DNA of 64,000 bases from contig NC_079885.1 of the NCBI RefSeq assembly GCF_029227915.1, positions 13,281,001 through 13,345,000 on the forward strand, given 5' to 3'. A model generated the notes under the pieces. That model worked only from the letters and a program-made list of their open reading frames with translations. It was not told where the DNA came from and searched no databases. The translations under genes were made by a program, and so were the position numbers. The stretch is from Hydractinia symbiolongicarpus (lineage: Eukaryota; Cnidaria; Hydrozoa; Anthoathecata; Hydractiniidae). Every line of letters starts with the position of its first letter. Positions within the stretch are counted from its first letter, which is position 1. Shown piece by piece: positions 50,101 through 58,399 of this stretch.

Positions 50101-53100
50101 AAAAAATAACACTGTACTTTAAACAAAACATATTGAAATTATTCAAAATTACTCTTTGTTATTTATAGAAATACGAATTCTGTATTTTTAAAAATATGTG
50201 CAATTTTAAAAAAACACGAAATTCGTATTTTGTGCTTTTTAAAAATACGAAATTTGTATTGTTTTAAAAATATGCTTTCAAAATAGAAGTGGTCAATGTT
50301 TCTAGAGAGCATCACAAATGTCAGTTCTAGGAACAACACGGTTATGGAACGTATTCAAAACCAGCACAATATATATATTATTTTAACAAAGGTTTTAGTA
50401 AAAACATCTGTCTTACTTCTTTTCCTGTACATCAATACGATTTTGCAACTCTTTCACTCTTTCAGTTAAAATTTCCTTTTCGTTCACCAACTCTTCGACT
50501 TGACTCTCAAGAGCATCGATTTTTAGTTCAAATTCTTCTTTTAGTGAATTAAGCAAGGTTGTTTGTTCTGTCAATGTTTCCTTTTGTTTTTTAAGTTCAT
50601 CAACTTGTTTCTTGTAAGTGTCTGCTTCTCGTGCTTTTGCCTCTTTAATTCCTGGTGACAGGTAAAAGAAACATTCATTAAACCCTATTCCTGCTGGGCC
50701 TTTTAGGGGCTCCTTAATGCTGGTTGGGGGGGGGGGGGGGGGAGGAGCTGAACTTCTGCATGGGTCACTAGGGAACACCTGGAACCAAAATGGGACCAAT
50801 TTCCTAAAACTGGGTCTACCCACCCATTTGGAACTGATGGGTTGGTGATGTCATCAAAACTTTCACACCTCGATATCTTCTTAACTGATTGTCAAAAACA
50901 CATGATCTCATACATTACTTTAATCAGCATTGCAAGCTCTACACAATGAATTCAATGGCTGAGTAATTTTAGGACAAATATTTAATATTTCATTGCTCAC
51001 TCTATGAAAATATTAACTGTCTTTTCTATTGTTTTTCTGTCTAAGTGGACTTTTTCACGAGTTAATTATTTATATAATATTGGTATGCCACCAGTTTATC
51101 AAAATAATAAAGTCAAAATAATTTTTTTAAAAAGATTTTAGAACCAATGTAAAATACTTGGATTGTTATTTTTAACTTGAATTTAAAATCAGCAGACAAA
51201 AGAATATGCACCACTGCTAATTAAATTAGTGATTGATAAATTCTTTTTACCTTGTTTTTTAAACCAATCACTTTTAAAATCACTTTTGAAATATTTTAAA
51301 ACAATCACATTGTTTTAAATCAAAACAAACATGCTAAGGAAATTTTATTGTTGGCAAACCTGTTTTATTTTGGAAAAAAATAATTCAATATTAACATTTG
51401 GGTTTTTTTCCGAAGTGTCCATTGTATAGATACTTTCAAGTTGGCCCCTAGATAATAATGGGTGGAAATGCAGTAAGAAAAAACATGGTAAATATTTGCT
51501 TGCACTTAACGAAATCTATAAGGGTAGGTTTACAACTAAACAATTTTTCTCGGACACTGCTTGCTATATTTGTTACTAGAACAAGTCTTTTTGTTTTAAT
51601 GTGGCCTGTTGAAAAAAACATCTTGCTAGCAAAGATCTTGATGTTTTTCAGGTAAAAAACATGTTTTTGGTTTTTAGTTCCCTAATTAATATTAATAATT
51701 TTTCACTCAAGGAAAGTGCTAATTAAACAACAACAAGCAAACGTCTAAAAATAAACAAGGCTTATCAAAGTGTACAGCTTTTTAAACATGCCATGACACT
51801 GAATGCATGCAACTAAACAAAGTCTAATAAAAATAAAACAATATAAATGGAATATAAAATGACTCACTTGTTAGGGATGTTATTTTATATTTTGCTGTTT
51901 TTAGCAGCTTGTTTTTTTCCTCTTTGTTTTCCTGTCAATAAAGCAAAATGATATGTGAGAAATAGAAGCGAAACATAAAGCTGCTAAAAGTGCCCAGTTG
52001 AGAGTACCTTTTCAATACTAAGCTCAGATTTTAAATCTTTTGTATTACTCGATCTTAAGTATTACTTTCTCTTTATTTTTGGGTATAAAAACATATATTT
52101 CAAGACAGCAGGTGTTTTCAGTTAATTTGATAGAATTTGTGCAATATAAAATATTCACCTTTTCAATACTAAGCTCAGATCTTAAATCTTACGTATTATT
52201 CGATCTTAAGTATTACTTTCCCTTTATTTTTGGGTATAAAAACATATTTCAAGACAGCAGGTGTTTTCAGTTAATTTGATAGAATTTGTGCAATATAAAA
52301 TACTTACCTTTTCAATACTAAGCTCAGATCTTAAATCTTACGTATTACTCGATCTTAAGTATCACTTTCTCTTTATTTTTGGGTATAAAAACATATTTCA
52401 AGACAGCAGGTGTTTTCAGTTAATTTGATAGAATTTGTGCAATATAAAATATTTACCTTTTCCATACTAAGCTCAGATCTTAAATCTTCTATTTCTTTAT
52501 TAACTCCAAGCAATTTTTTCTCTGCTTCTGTACTGCGAGATAATGTTTCTTGTTTAAATCTTGATTCTTTCTCTGTGTATGACTTGAGGTCGGCATCATA
52601 TTTTGCTTGCAGATCAGCCAATTGTTTTGTCAAGTCTTCAATCATCTTAATATTTTCAGCTAAAGAGCTTTCTAATTTCTTCTTCTCATCTGTCTCCATA
52701 CCTGCTGGTGTCGTTGATTGCGCACTAGGATCGATTGCTGAAGTTGTAGCGGTAAATATAGTAGTAAAATTAATTTGGTGTTCCGTAAGAAGCTTTTGCA
52801 ACTTGTCAGATTGTGTTTTGTATTTTTTGGCCACTTTCCGTAACTATAACAAAGCATAAGGAATGTAAACATTGCATCATACTATACCAGCTTTCTGTTT
52901 AGTACGCATCTTGAATAAACAAAGCGAGGGAATGCATAAGGAAAAACTATAGTACATCTCTTGCAATTGTCTGAGATTAACTTTATTAAGTTTTGAGATA
53001 AATATACTTTGTAGTTAGTTTAGTTAAATTGATAGAATTTGTGCAATATAAAATATTTAAAAATTCAAATGATTATACACAATAAAAGGCGTTGATTCTT

Positions 53101-56100
53101 AAAAAAATGCTGGAAGTGACTTTGTTAAAACAAAACAAACTTTTTTTTATGTTTTGAAAGTATATTTCTTTGCGGTAAGAACCAGTGAACGTCATCCATC
53201 ATCTTACAAATCAACAAAATATATAAAAACTCCTGACGTACATAGCTGTTACTAGCAAGAACTACATTATATTGTATCGTGTACAAGCATAAGTAATTCC
53301 CAAATGCTGTATAGTTACTAATTATCATTTGTAAACATATCCCAGGGATGTGTCACGAGATGTTAGCAACGCTCTAAAAGATGTTTCTTTAAAACACAAT
53401 AGTTAAAGTTAAGCACAAAATAAAAAATATTTTAAAGCAGTTTATAACAGCATGTATCAATTACTTTGCAACACGTTATTGCTTTCAATAAAGCCTTCTT
53501 GCGTATAGAAATTTTTTACTGAAAATACAGCACAACAATTTAGCAAAAATTATGTCACTATTTCAATATTAACAGAATTGCCAAAAGCCATTTGTAACAG
53601 ACTAGGAGTAGACAACACTGCTATGCTAAAAACATTGGGCAAAATCAAACTTGCAGAAGTATAAAAACGAAAATAATGAAAATTTGAATAATTTTGTATG
53701 ACATAATGATAAATAAGCACCTGTTGGGATTCTGATGTTTTCTTCTGCATATTTTTCTTAATATCTTCAAGCTCCTTTTTTAATGTTGTAAGTTCTGTAG
53801 GTTCAGCCCCATTAGTTGTTGTAGTAGGTTTAGGAGACTTTGCAGCATTTAACTCAGTCTGCAAAGATGCAATCTTGTTCTGCAAAAATACAAAATACCT
53901 TTACTCTTTGTGTGGAATAAACTAGCAACACTTTTACGGAAGCTTGGAATTCACTTGCAGTAGTTGTAACGAATCCCTTTAGTTGGTCACAAAATTCACT
54001 ATTTTATTCTTAATCACTAACTTAATTTTAAGAATCTATGTTCACGATTGAGGGTTGTCATCAATGAGAAAATTAAATTATTCAGTCTTTGGTTTAAAAA
54101 AAATCAACATAAAATTAACTTTTGAGTAACATTGCAGGGAAATAAATCCAGCAGTGAAATTAACTTTATGTGTTTGCAATAGGGCTTTTATGATAGTATT
54201 TCTCAACCAATCTAGTTTTTTGTTGTAATTTGTTGTTATATGGTTCGTTTTGTTTGCACAACAATCACAGTGGTAACAGTGTTGTTATGAGTAGGTTACA
54301 GTTATTTTCGTCCATAAACGTATACGAGAAAACTGATGCTATGTGCAATTATTATTTATTATTTCATTACAAACTGTCATATTCTGAAACAGAAATAAAT
54401 TAACAAATTATTTCCCTTTTTAACTCTCTAACATGGGAAACCTGGTTTAGGGATTTATGTTTAATTTTAAAGCTTTAAATTTTAAAATTATTTTTTTTTA
54501 AAATTCAATAAACAACATATAAAAAAAACCTGGCTTTCTGTTTTTTCACTTCTTAGTTTTAACGATTCGCGTTTCAATACATCTAGCTGTTGTTTTGTTC
54601 TCTTCATGTCATCTTGCAATGCAATTATTGTTTTTTCATTTTGATTCTTTACAATCTGAAGCTTTTTTAGTTCCTCTGCTTCGGATTTGGTGTTTTGCGC
54701 CATTAACTGATTTGTGCGGTTGGTCCACCGATCAATCTGAAAAAGACACACAGACAAAACATACACTGAGGTAGAAGAAAAAAAGAACAGACAATTGATA
54801 TTAAATATTTTGGTAAAGTCAGCTAAAATGCCTATACCAAATATGTTTTTTAAAAAATTGTTTGTTGCTTCTAATGAGAAGACCTTGAATTGCTGATCAA
54901 AATAATGTACAAAGTTCAGAAAAAAAATTTTCTAATCAAAAAACAAATAATAAAACACAGGCAGCTACACATTTTTCCTACGACTATCTACAGCCTAATA
55001 TTAATACTCTAATACCTCTGCTTTTAAAGCAGTTTTCTCAGCCAACCATGAACTTTTTTCACTTTCTAATGCCTTTTTGCTTTCTTGGAGAGATTTCATA
55101 TCTGCTGTCATGCTAGTAACCTTTTCCAACAATGTTTTGGCTTTTGTGACTTGTTCTGCTTTCTGTTGTTCTAAATCTTTGTTGAGAACTTCATACTCCT
55201 TCCCTTTTTTTACTTTTTCCATAATATCATTATGTTCCTCCTCTGTTAGCATTCTTCCTTTTGTTCTTTCAAGCTCCAATTCCAAGGCTGCCTTATTTTC
55301 ATCAAGATCCCGCTGAAGATGCTCCGCACGTTGCCGATAACGCATGCTCTCTGTTTCACTGGCCTCAGCCTTAGTCTCAGCAATTTCTTTTTCACGACGA
55401 ACAAACCTGTATAATGAATTTAAAATATTCACATTTAATCAGCCAGAGGGAACATTGCACTCAATTCTTAGGATTTTAAAAGCAACATGTTTTTTATTAC
55501 AATTTTTCCTACAGATATTTATATGAGTAAACACAGAAATTCTTTTAATCACACATCCCTTTATTTTTTAGTTGTTTTTACAACTACAAATTAAAATTAA
55601 AAGCATTAAAGAATAAAAGTCAATTTTGCCTAAAATAGACAACATAACTACTAATGCTGCAGATTTGAACTAGATACAACTGTAAACAAAAAGAAGCTTA
55701 AAGCTGACTTAAGGATTTGAAGTGGGTTGATTTTATAATAAGAAGTCTACTAGCTTTACCGAAGTAGTTCATAGACTTCTTCAACTGATTTGTCTGATGA
55801 AGTTTCTTGGCCTTCATTGCCTCTTTCTTGCGATTTTGCTGATGCTAATTGAGCACTGAGCTGAAACACACACAAAAAAAGAGTTTTACAAACAGCAAAG
55901 AACGAATTTATTTACTTATTACTTACAACATGCAAATTAACAAAAATCACCATGATTTAAAAGGTAATATAGGACTTAAATAAGTTTTGCTTTCCAGACA
56001 ACTTCCTTTGTCTAATGTTGAAGACATCAATAGAAATTAATAAGTTGTTACTACAAGACATATTTGCATATGCACTTAGTATGTAAAGAATCTATTTACA

Positions 56101-56414
56101 TTAAAAAAACAGAAGTGCAGAATAACATCTATTATGGCTAACATCACTACCCTTGAAAAATTGAACTTGTTTTAAGTTATTACGTTATAGATATAACAGA
56201 GTGGTAGCTGTTAATAAACACAAACCTTCTCAACTTGGCCATGCAGAATAGCATTTTGATCAATTAAGTCTTTTCTCGTGGATTCACCTTTACGCAACTC
56301 CTTATTATGATGGCCCTTCATCTGAGTCATCAATTCCTCGTTATTCTTCAAAGTTCGTTTCATCTCAGTAAACTGTTCCTCCATTCCACCATACCGACTA
56401 TTACTTGTATGCAA
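23068..56414 (-). CDS. TPR: Nuclear pore basket protein TPR (translocated promoter region), 3' half of the gene, 26 exons
   Basis: TPR lines the nuclear side of the pore, anchors the basket, takes part in mRNA and protein export and tethers checkpoint proteins. Twenty-six minus-strand exons join without a phase conflict to 1,236 codons plus stop, close to the C-terminal half of the roughly 2,360-residue vertebrate protein. Landmarks, N to [15 protein letters not shown] and RYRQRAEHL; a coiled coil with [25 protein letters not shown] and ENKEEKNKL; an Ala/Pro/Thr-rich linker with TASIRPLA; acidic segments; [26 protein letters not shown]; a Glu/Asp-rich tract; and [11 protein letters not shown] with an Arg-rich tail. 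These follow vertebrate TPR order. Introns reach about 4.5 kb and carry many repeats. The 5' half lies beyond 64000. Confidence 0.92.
24457..24492 (-). CDS. TPR: TPR exon, 36-base microexon
   Basis: Encodes [11 protein letters not shown] between acceptor GATTTAG and donor GTATGT, phase 1 to phase 1. The Arg-rich tail corresponds to the basic C-terminus of vertebrate TPR. Confidence 0.8.
24850..24885 (-). CDS. TPR: TPR exon, 36-base microexon
   Basis: Encodes [11 protein letters not shown], matching the PKPFRRVRLQ region of vertebrate TPR. Acceptor TTTCTAG, donor GTTTGT, phase 1 to 1. Confidence 0.85.
25235..25258. repeat. Poly(A) run, 24 bases
   Basis: Uninterrupted A on the plus strand, followed by a short GGCGAAGT duplication. 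Could be the tail of a short retroposed sequence, but no donor gene was recognised to its left. Confidence 0.9.
27708..27764. repeat. Tandem duplication of 28-29 bases
   Basis: 27708-27736 is repeated at 27737-27764 with one base missing and one substitution (GAGGCAGATATC shared). It sits about 70 bases downstream of a TPR donor site within the intron. Confidence 0.85.
27832..27915 (-). CDS. TPR: TPR exon
   Basis: Encodes [15 protein letters not shown] then [12 protein letters not shown]; the Ser run matches the PPSSSSVD stretch of vertebrate TPR. Acceptor TTATTTCAG, donor GTAGGT, phase 1 to 1. Confidence 0.88.
28089..28186 (-). CDS. TPR: TPR exon
   Basis: Encodes [18 protein letters not shown] and [14 protein letters not shown], an acidic segment. 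Acceptor ATTTTGCAG, donor GTATGT, phase 2 to 1. Confidence 0.88.
28187..30854. other. TPR intron with pogo-type relic
   Basis: Apart from the transposase relic at 29170-29490, AT-rich sequence with CTAGCTAGCTAG at about 28728. No other gene seen. Confidence 0.5.
29170..29490 (+). pseudogene. Pogo/Tigger-type DDE transposase relic
   Basis: Fragments in shifting frames read [11 protein letters not shown], then [11 protein letters not shown] with a [10 protein letters not shown] tail, then EQLTVA and TCASMIGVE. This resembles the N-MDE-x-G-L-F-F block (first catalytic Asp) and the following GGKKSK-ER-TVxLCxNxxG block of pogo/Tigger transposases. Only about 100 codons remain, with stops and frame shifts. 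It is in opposite orientation to TPR. Confidence 0.5.
30855..31119 (-). CDS. TPR: TPR exon, acidic tract
   Basis: Eighty-seven codons; the first half is almost all Glu, Asp, Ser and Gly ([15 protein letters not shown]), the second has the near repeat [17 protein letters not shown]. It corresponds to the acidic C-terminal region of TPR. Acceptor GCTTTTTAG, donor GTAAAT, phase 1 to 2. Confidence 0.88.
31733..31872. repeat. Inverted-repeat (MITE-like) element of about 140 bases
   Basis: 31733-31754 and 31851-31872 are inverted copies over 22 bases with three mismatches. No coding sequence. Located in a TPR intron. Confidence 0.6.
32318..32381. repeat. Perfect 64-bp palindrome
   Basis: Positions 32318-32349 and 32350-32381 are exact reverse complements with no spacer, so 32-bp arms. 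It lies in the TPR intron between exons at 31119 and 35143. Confidence 0.97.
32626..32850 (+). other. Unrecognised 74-codon open frame in TPR intron
   Basis: Open from a stop at 32623 to TGA at 32848-32850, with composition unlike the flanks ([20 protein letters not shown] and [14 protein letters not shown]). Could be a relic of an inserted coding sequence; no family recognised and it may be chance. Confidence 0.2.
35143..35319 (-). CDS. TPR: TPR exon, acidic tract
   Basis: Encodes [20 protein letters not shown], then [17 protein letters not shown]. Matches the Asp/Glu-rich stretch of vertebrate TPR. Acceptor CATTTAG, donor GTAGTT, phase 1 to 1. Confidence 0.9.
35627..35677 (-). CDS. TPR: TPR exon, 51 bases
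   Basis: Encodes [16 protein letters not shown] between acceptor TTCTGCTATAG and donor GTAACA, phase 1 to 1. The start DQLVDQSQ resembles the DQSQET start of the next exon, suggesting exon duplication. Confidence 0.82.
37691..37741. repeat. Hairpin with 21-bp perfect stem
   Basis: 37691-37711 pairs exactly with 37721-37741 around a nine-base loop. AT-rich; likely the tip of a MITE-like inverted repeat. Confidence 0.85.
38505..38700 (+). repeat. Dispersed repeat family A, fragment
   Basis: Contains GTTCCTGTG, TTCAAAAATTAAT, GTGAGTG and CACCAGG in the order found in the reverse complement of 18840-18960. Confidence 0.5.
39655..39738 (-). CDS. TPR: TPR exon
   Basis: Encodes [16 protein letters not shown] and [17 protein letters not shown] matches the VPTTPL block of vertebrate TPR. 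Acceptor CCTCTTAG, donor GTACGT, phase 1 to 1. Confidence 0.9.
40007..40132 (+). repeat. MITE-like element, copy 1
   Basis: Starts CTATATTATAATACCCGTAT with CTGTCTGTC, contains a GCAAGTAGCGA core, and ends with a CCCATGG...CCGCGGG string. It shares start, core and end with 57721-57862. Confidence 0.7.
40863..40951 (-). CDS. TPR: TPR exon
   Basis: Encodes [20 protein letters not shown] and more, matching the SPQVAGVPRFRFGPPED block of vertebrate TPR. Acceptor ATATTTTAG, donor GTGAAA, phase 2 to 1. Confidence 0.9.
41073..41179 (-). CDS. TPR: TPR exon with tandem (NAGNAG) acceptor
   Basis: Encodes [20 protein letters not shown] near its end, the clearest match to vertebrate TPR ([20 protein letters not shown]). 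The acceptor reads TTTTAGCAG, so splicing at either AG would add or remove one Gln. Donor GTAAAT, phase 0 to 2. Confidence 0.95.
41424..41472 (-). CDS. TPR: TPR exon, 49 bases
   Basis: Encodes [16 protein letters not shown]. Acceptor TTTTTCAG, donor GTACGT, phase 2 to 0. Confidence 0.85.
41807..41889 (-). CDS. TPR: TPR exon
   Basis: Encodes [20 protein letters not shown] then PQELLRQ. Acceptor TTGTTTCAG, donor GTGAGA, phase 0 to 2. Confidence 0.87.
42398..42498 (-). CDS. TPR: TPR exon, acidic
   Basis: Encodes [20 protein letters not shown] then [13 protein letters not shown]. Acceptor CAATATAG, donor GTAAAT, phase 1 to 0. Confidence 0.88.
42923..43014 (-). CDS. TPR: TPR exon with two in-phase donor choices
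   Basis: Encodes [20 protein letters not shown], where VKRQR is a candidate nuclear localisation signal like the PKKLK/KRTR signals in this part of vertebrate TPR. The donor may be GTGAGA (exon end 42923) or GTGGGG six bases earlier (42929); both keep phase and differ by two codons. Acceptor TTTTAG, phase 2 in. Confidence 0.87.
43307..43402 (-). CDS. TPR: TPR exon
   Basis: Encodes [20 protein letters not shown] and [11 protein letters not shown], matching the SATPSSSLPKRTREEEED region in position and character. Acceptor TGATGTCGTAG, donor GTAAGT, phase 2 to 2. Confidence 0.87.
43984..44256 (-). other. Unassigned 90-codon open frame behind a strong splice acceptor
   Basis: The frame follows CTTGTTTTTCTTTCAG at 44257 and runs to a stop at 43984-43986. 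It has a hydrophobic middle ([18 protein letters not shown]) and a Cys pair near the end (CENC). Its phase does not fit the upstream TPR exon (joining gives an immediate stop), so it is not a TPR exon as drawn. Relic or chance frame. Confidence 0.25.
44437..45520 (+). repeat. Dispersed repeat family A, copy 3
   Basis: Begins CCTATATATACAGGTAGTGG, CACTCGAGGGC, AATATGCTGATATCAG as in the copy at 56604. Further shared strings are GTGGAGC(A)CTTA and AGGAACTCAG. The similarity fades about 45505, just before a 25-base poly(A). Confidence 0.7.
45541..45565. repeat. Poly(A) run, 25 bases
   Basis: Uninterrupted A directly after the end of the repeat family A copy, on the same strand. Confidence 0.9.
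47889..48276 (-). CDS. TPR: TPR exon, Ala/Pro/Thr/Val-rich linker
   Basis: 128 codons rich in Pro, Thr, Ala and Val with [15 protein letters not shown], matching the RASIRPMVTPATV region of vertebrate TPR, plus internal repeats ([12 protein letters not shown]). Acceptor ACATAG, donor GTAAGT, phase 1 to 2. Predicted disordered. Confidence 0.93.
48452..48564 (-). CDS. TPR: TPR exon
   Basis: Encodes [20 protein letters not shown] and [17 protein letters not shown], the start of the disordered linker after the coiled coil. Acceptor TTTTTGAAG, donor GTAAAG, phase 2 to 1. Confidence 0.85.
48950..50290 (-). repeat. Dispersed repeat family E, copy 1, with ~56-base subrepeats
   Basis: 48950-49260 in reverse matches 58950-59117 joined to 63630-63720. 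49600-49850 holds about four copies of a ~56-base unit with ATGACGAGAAAATGACCCTG and a CAAAG(C/T)TTA string, found in reverse at 58430-58770 and forward at 63745-63960. Intron of TPR. Confidence 0.7.
50417..50651 (-). CDS. TPR: TPR exon, last coiled-coil segment
   Basis: Encodes [20 protein letters not shown] and a continuous heptad pattern to [10 protein letters not shown], corresponding to the VKDQLTKENEELKQRN end of the TPR rod. Acceptor TGTCACCAG, donor GTAAGA, phase 1 to 2. Confidence 0.93.
50690..50950 (-). repeat. Dispersed repeat family G copy with a G17 run
   Basis: In reverse it reads TTTTGATGACATCACCAACC, then AATTGGTCCCATTTTGG, like 14506-14640. A run of 17 G occupies 50726-50742. 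It ends about 40 bases upstream (in TPR sense) of the acceptor of exon 50417-50651. Confidence 0.65.
50951..51867. other. TPR intron sequence
   Basis: AT-rich, no gene or repeat recognised. Confidence 0.5.
51868..51931 (-). CDS. TPR: TPR exon, 64 bases
   Basis: Encodes [20 protein letters not shown], matching [21 protein letters not shown] of vertebrate TPR. Acceptor TTGACAG, donor GTGAGT, phase 0 to 1. Confidence 0.93.
52009..52457. repeat. Three tandem ~150-base units copying a TPR exon-intron junction
   Basis: The anchor TTTTCAATACTA recurs at 52009, 52160 and 52309, and as TTTTCCATACTA at the true exon edge (52458). Each unit carries about 33 bases of the exon end plus its GT donor and the first ~110 intron bases, ending GATAGAATTTGTGCAATATA. 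Another piece of this end lies at about 53028-53060. Confidence 0.92.
52457..52843 (-). CDS. TPR: TPR exon, coiled coil
   Basis: 129 codons, phase 0 to 0. Starts [19 protein letters not shown], matching KKIGRRYKTQYEELKAQ, and ends [15 protein letters not shown], matching LQSELSRLRQ. A Thr/Ser/Ala-rich insert ([18 protein letters not shown]) breaks the heptads as in vertebrates. Acceptor GTTATAG, donor GTAAAT, the donor duplicated three times downstream. Confidence 0.95.
53721..53879 (-). CDS. TPR: TPR exon, coiled coil
   Basis: Encodes [18 protein letters not shown], a Thr run, then [20 protein letters not shown]. Acceptor TTTTGCAG, donor GTGCTT, phase 0 to 0. Confidence 0.92.
53880..54529. 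other. TPR intron sequence
   Basis: AT-rich, no feature recognised. Confidence 0.5.
54530..54736 (-). CDS. TPR: TPR exon, coiled coil
   Basis: Encodes [20 protein letters not shown] then a heptad helix to [16 protein letters not shown] matches the RWKARNQHL block of vertebrate TPR. Acceptor CTTTTTCAG, donor GTTTTT, phase 0 to 0. The donor is weak beyond GT. Confidence 0.93.
55016..55406 (-). CDS. TPR: TPR exon, coiled coil with RREKEIAET block
   Basis: 130 codons starting [20 protein letters not shown] then [10 protein letters not shown], nearly identical in layout to [20 protein letters not shown] and LRYRQRVELL of vertebrate TPR. Acceptor TTATACAG, donor GTATTA, phase 2 to 0. This is the anchor for the identification. 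Confidence 0.97.
55760..55860 (-). CDS. TPR: TPR exon
   Basis: Encodes [20 protein letters not shown] and [13 protein letters not shown], a Ser-rich break in the rod before the FVRREKE block. Acceptor GTGTTTCAG, donor GTAAAG, phase 0 to 2. Confidence 0.9.
56226..56414 (-). CDS. TPR: TPR exon, most 5' exon in the window
   Basis: Encodes [20 protein letters not shown] and a helix ending ILHGQVEK, 63 codons, phase 0 to 0. Acceptor TTTGTTTAG, donor GTTTGT. Exons further 5' must lie beyond the window, across at least 7.5 kb of repeats. Confidence 0.9.
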
Positions 56415-56603
56415 CTAAACAAAAACACACACAAGATTTTAATTCAGTTGAATATCTGAAGTTTGAGTTTAAGTGGAGTTTAAATTGTCTTTATCCACAC
56501 ATGTCTCATTTATAGCATTGTATTTCAAACATAATATTTCAAAGTATAGTGAATTATTTAAGGACATGTTCTCCAAAACCCCTTATATTAAAGACAATAT
56601 TTT

Positions 56604-57990
56604 CCTATATATACGGAGGGTGGCACTCAAGGGCTAAAATATGCTGATATCAGCAGCAAAAATCTGAAAATAATAAGGCAGGTTCTTCGACGTTGTTCTT
56701 CATGTTGGCTAGCGCTGAAACTTGTGAATGAGACACTACTGAACTTCGGGGTTGGAAGCTAAGGAATCATGGCTTGAAATTGAAGACAATGCAAAGAAAT
56801 TCCATCAGTAGTGCAAGGGAAAGAAGAGAAGGTTTCAAACAATTTTTTTCATTGGATTTACAGGAATTTGAGGCACCCTACAATGAAAATTAAAGAACAG
56901 AAACACCTTTCTGATGTCTGATGATGACCCTTTCTGATGTCTGATGATGAGGGATGGTCACATCTGGATAACATTCATTTTCTGATTTTAAGCTACCTAG
57001 TACCATCCGAACACTCCAGGGGCACATTTGTCATCAAATAATTAAGTGATAAAGTGAAAGTAATTATATCCATTTTTTTTAAGTAGTTAGCTACATAAAA
57101 GATTTTTTTTCTAACACCTTTGTATTTATAAGACATAAAATTTAGATTAAATATTTAGCACTGTGCCTTAGAAGCACTTTCTCTGAGCTGGATAAGGTAT
57201 TTGGTCGTAAAACTAGGACACATTTTATCTGTCTGAATTATTTTAATCCTCAGAATCACTTTTAATGTTTTCTGTACATGTAGCTTGTCAAAATTGGTAT
57301 GGTGTCAGAAACAGTTTATCGGTGTCTCTGAAAATGGCTAAATTCAGGAACTCAGAAACTATGATAGTATTAAAATGGTCTAAAAACATATAACACTAAG
57401 TGTCAAGTCATTATTTTAACTTTTATTGAAGTAATAGGACTTTTACTTGCAAAGCATAGTTTTTCATACTGCTGACACCAAATTGGCTGCTGGGACTAAT
57501 CGGTTTGAAATTAATTTATAATATTTTGATAAAAAACTTTTACTCTTCACATGTTTTATTTTCCTGCAAAGTTGTTGCATAGCTTATATGACAATAAGGT
57601 AAGAACGAAAAATTTACACACTCTACAGGGCATTGGTTTTAAACCTAAAAAATTCTCAGCAAGAAATTTAAATAATTATAAATCGCAAAATCGCAAAAGT
57701 TTATCTTGAAAAACTGTAATCTATATTATAATACCCGTATACGTCTGTCCGTCTGTCCGTCTGTCTGTCACGCAAAATAATAGCTTAGCTGCGCAAGTAG
57801 CGAAACGCACTCAATGCGTTATAAAAAGGCCTGGCGAACCCGTGGATTTTTCCACAGGCTAATTTTAGATAATGCGAAAGTAATCTTGATAAAATTTTTC
57901 TGATGTTCTTTTATAAAGAAATATTTCATATTACCCATATGGGGTAACTTAATGAACAATGAAACTTCCCACGGGTGTTCTCAAATTCAG
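56604..57990 (+). repeat. Dispersed repeat family A, copy 2, with MITE inserted
   Basis: Matches 18060-19926 in reverse over its whole length, from CCTATATATACGGAGGGTGG to GGTGTTCTCAAAT. The match is interrupted only at 57721-57862 by a MITE-like element, and it resumes afterwards. Lies in the TPR intron 5' of exon 56226-56414. Confidence 0.75.
57721..57862 (+). repeat. MITE-like element, copy 2
   Basis: Starts CTATATTATAATACCCGTAT, then (GTCC/GTCT) repeats, a GCGCAAGTAGCGAAACGCAC core, and ends CCCGTGGATTTTTCCACAGG, a short hairpin. Nested in repeat family A copy 2. Confidence 0.75.
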
Positions 57991-58399
57991 CTACGCAAAC
58001 GTACATCCAGGATGATCAGGAATCGAAATTGTATGGAAATAAATGCTTAATCTCAAACACCATACCCACAAGCAATGATTTGATTTTCATATAAAACCCA
58101 CACACTTTGAACTTGTCAATGTTCACAAGGGACTTAGGATCTTAGGATATTTGGTTAGATTCAAAATCTCAAGCTGTGACAATTTATTGCTGACATCAGC
58201 ATGGCCTATTTTTCAATTTCCTGGACCTTTTTGAGATGTCACGTTATTTGATCCGTTTCGATCCACAAATTGTTAGCTTGAGTTCATCCTCATCGAAATA
58301 AGTTAAAAAGTCCTTTTTGTGGGTTAAAGGTGACTTTTAAGATTTCTACAAACTCATTTTCTTAAGTTTATAGCGAGACATGGGAAGCCTGAGCTTCAT
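57991..58399. other. Non-coding spacer
   Basis: No gene or clear repeat recognised between the end of repeat family A copy 2 and the start of repeat family E copy 2. Confidence 0.4.

Noticed and set aside
55077-55316. Plus-strand frame of 79 codons rich in Ser, Phe and Leu
   Set aside because: Antisense of the TPR coiled-coil exon 55016-55406; its composition is what Glu/Lys/Leu codons give in reverse.
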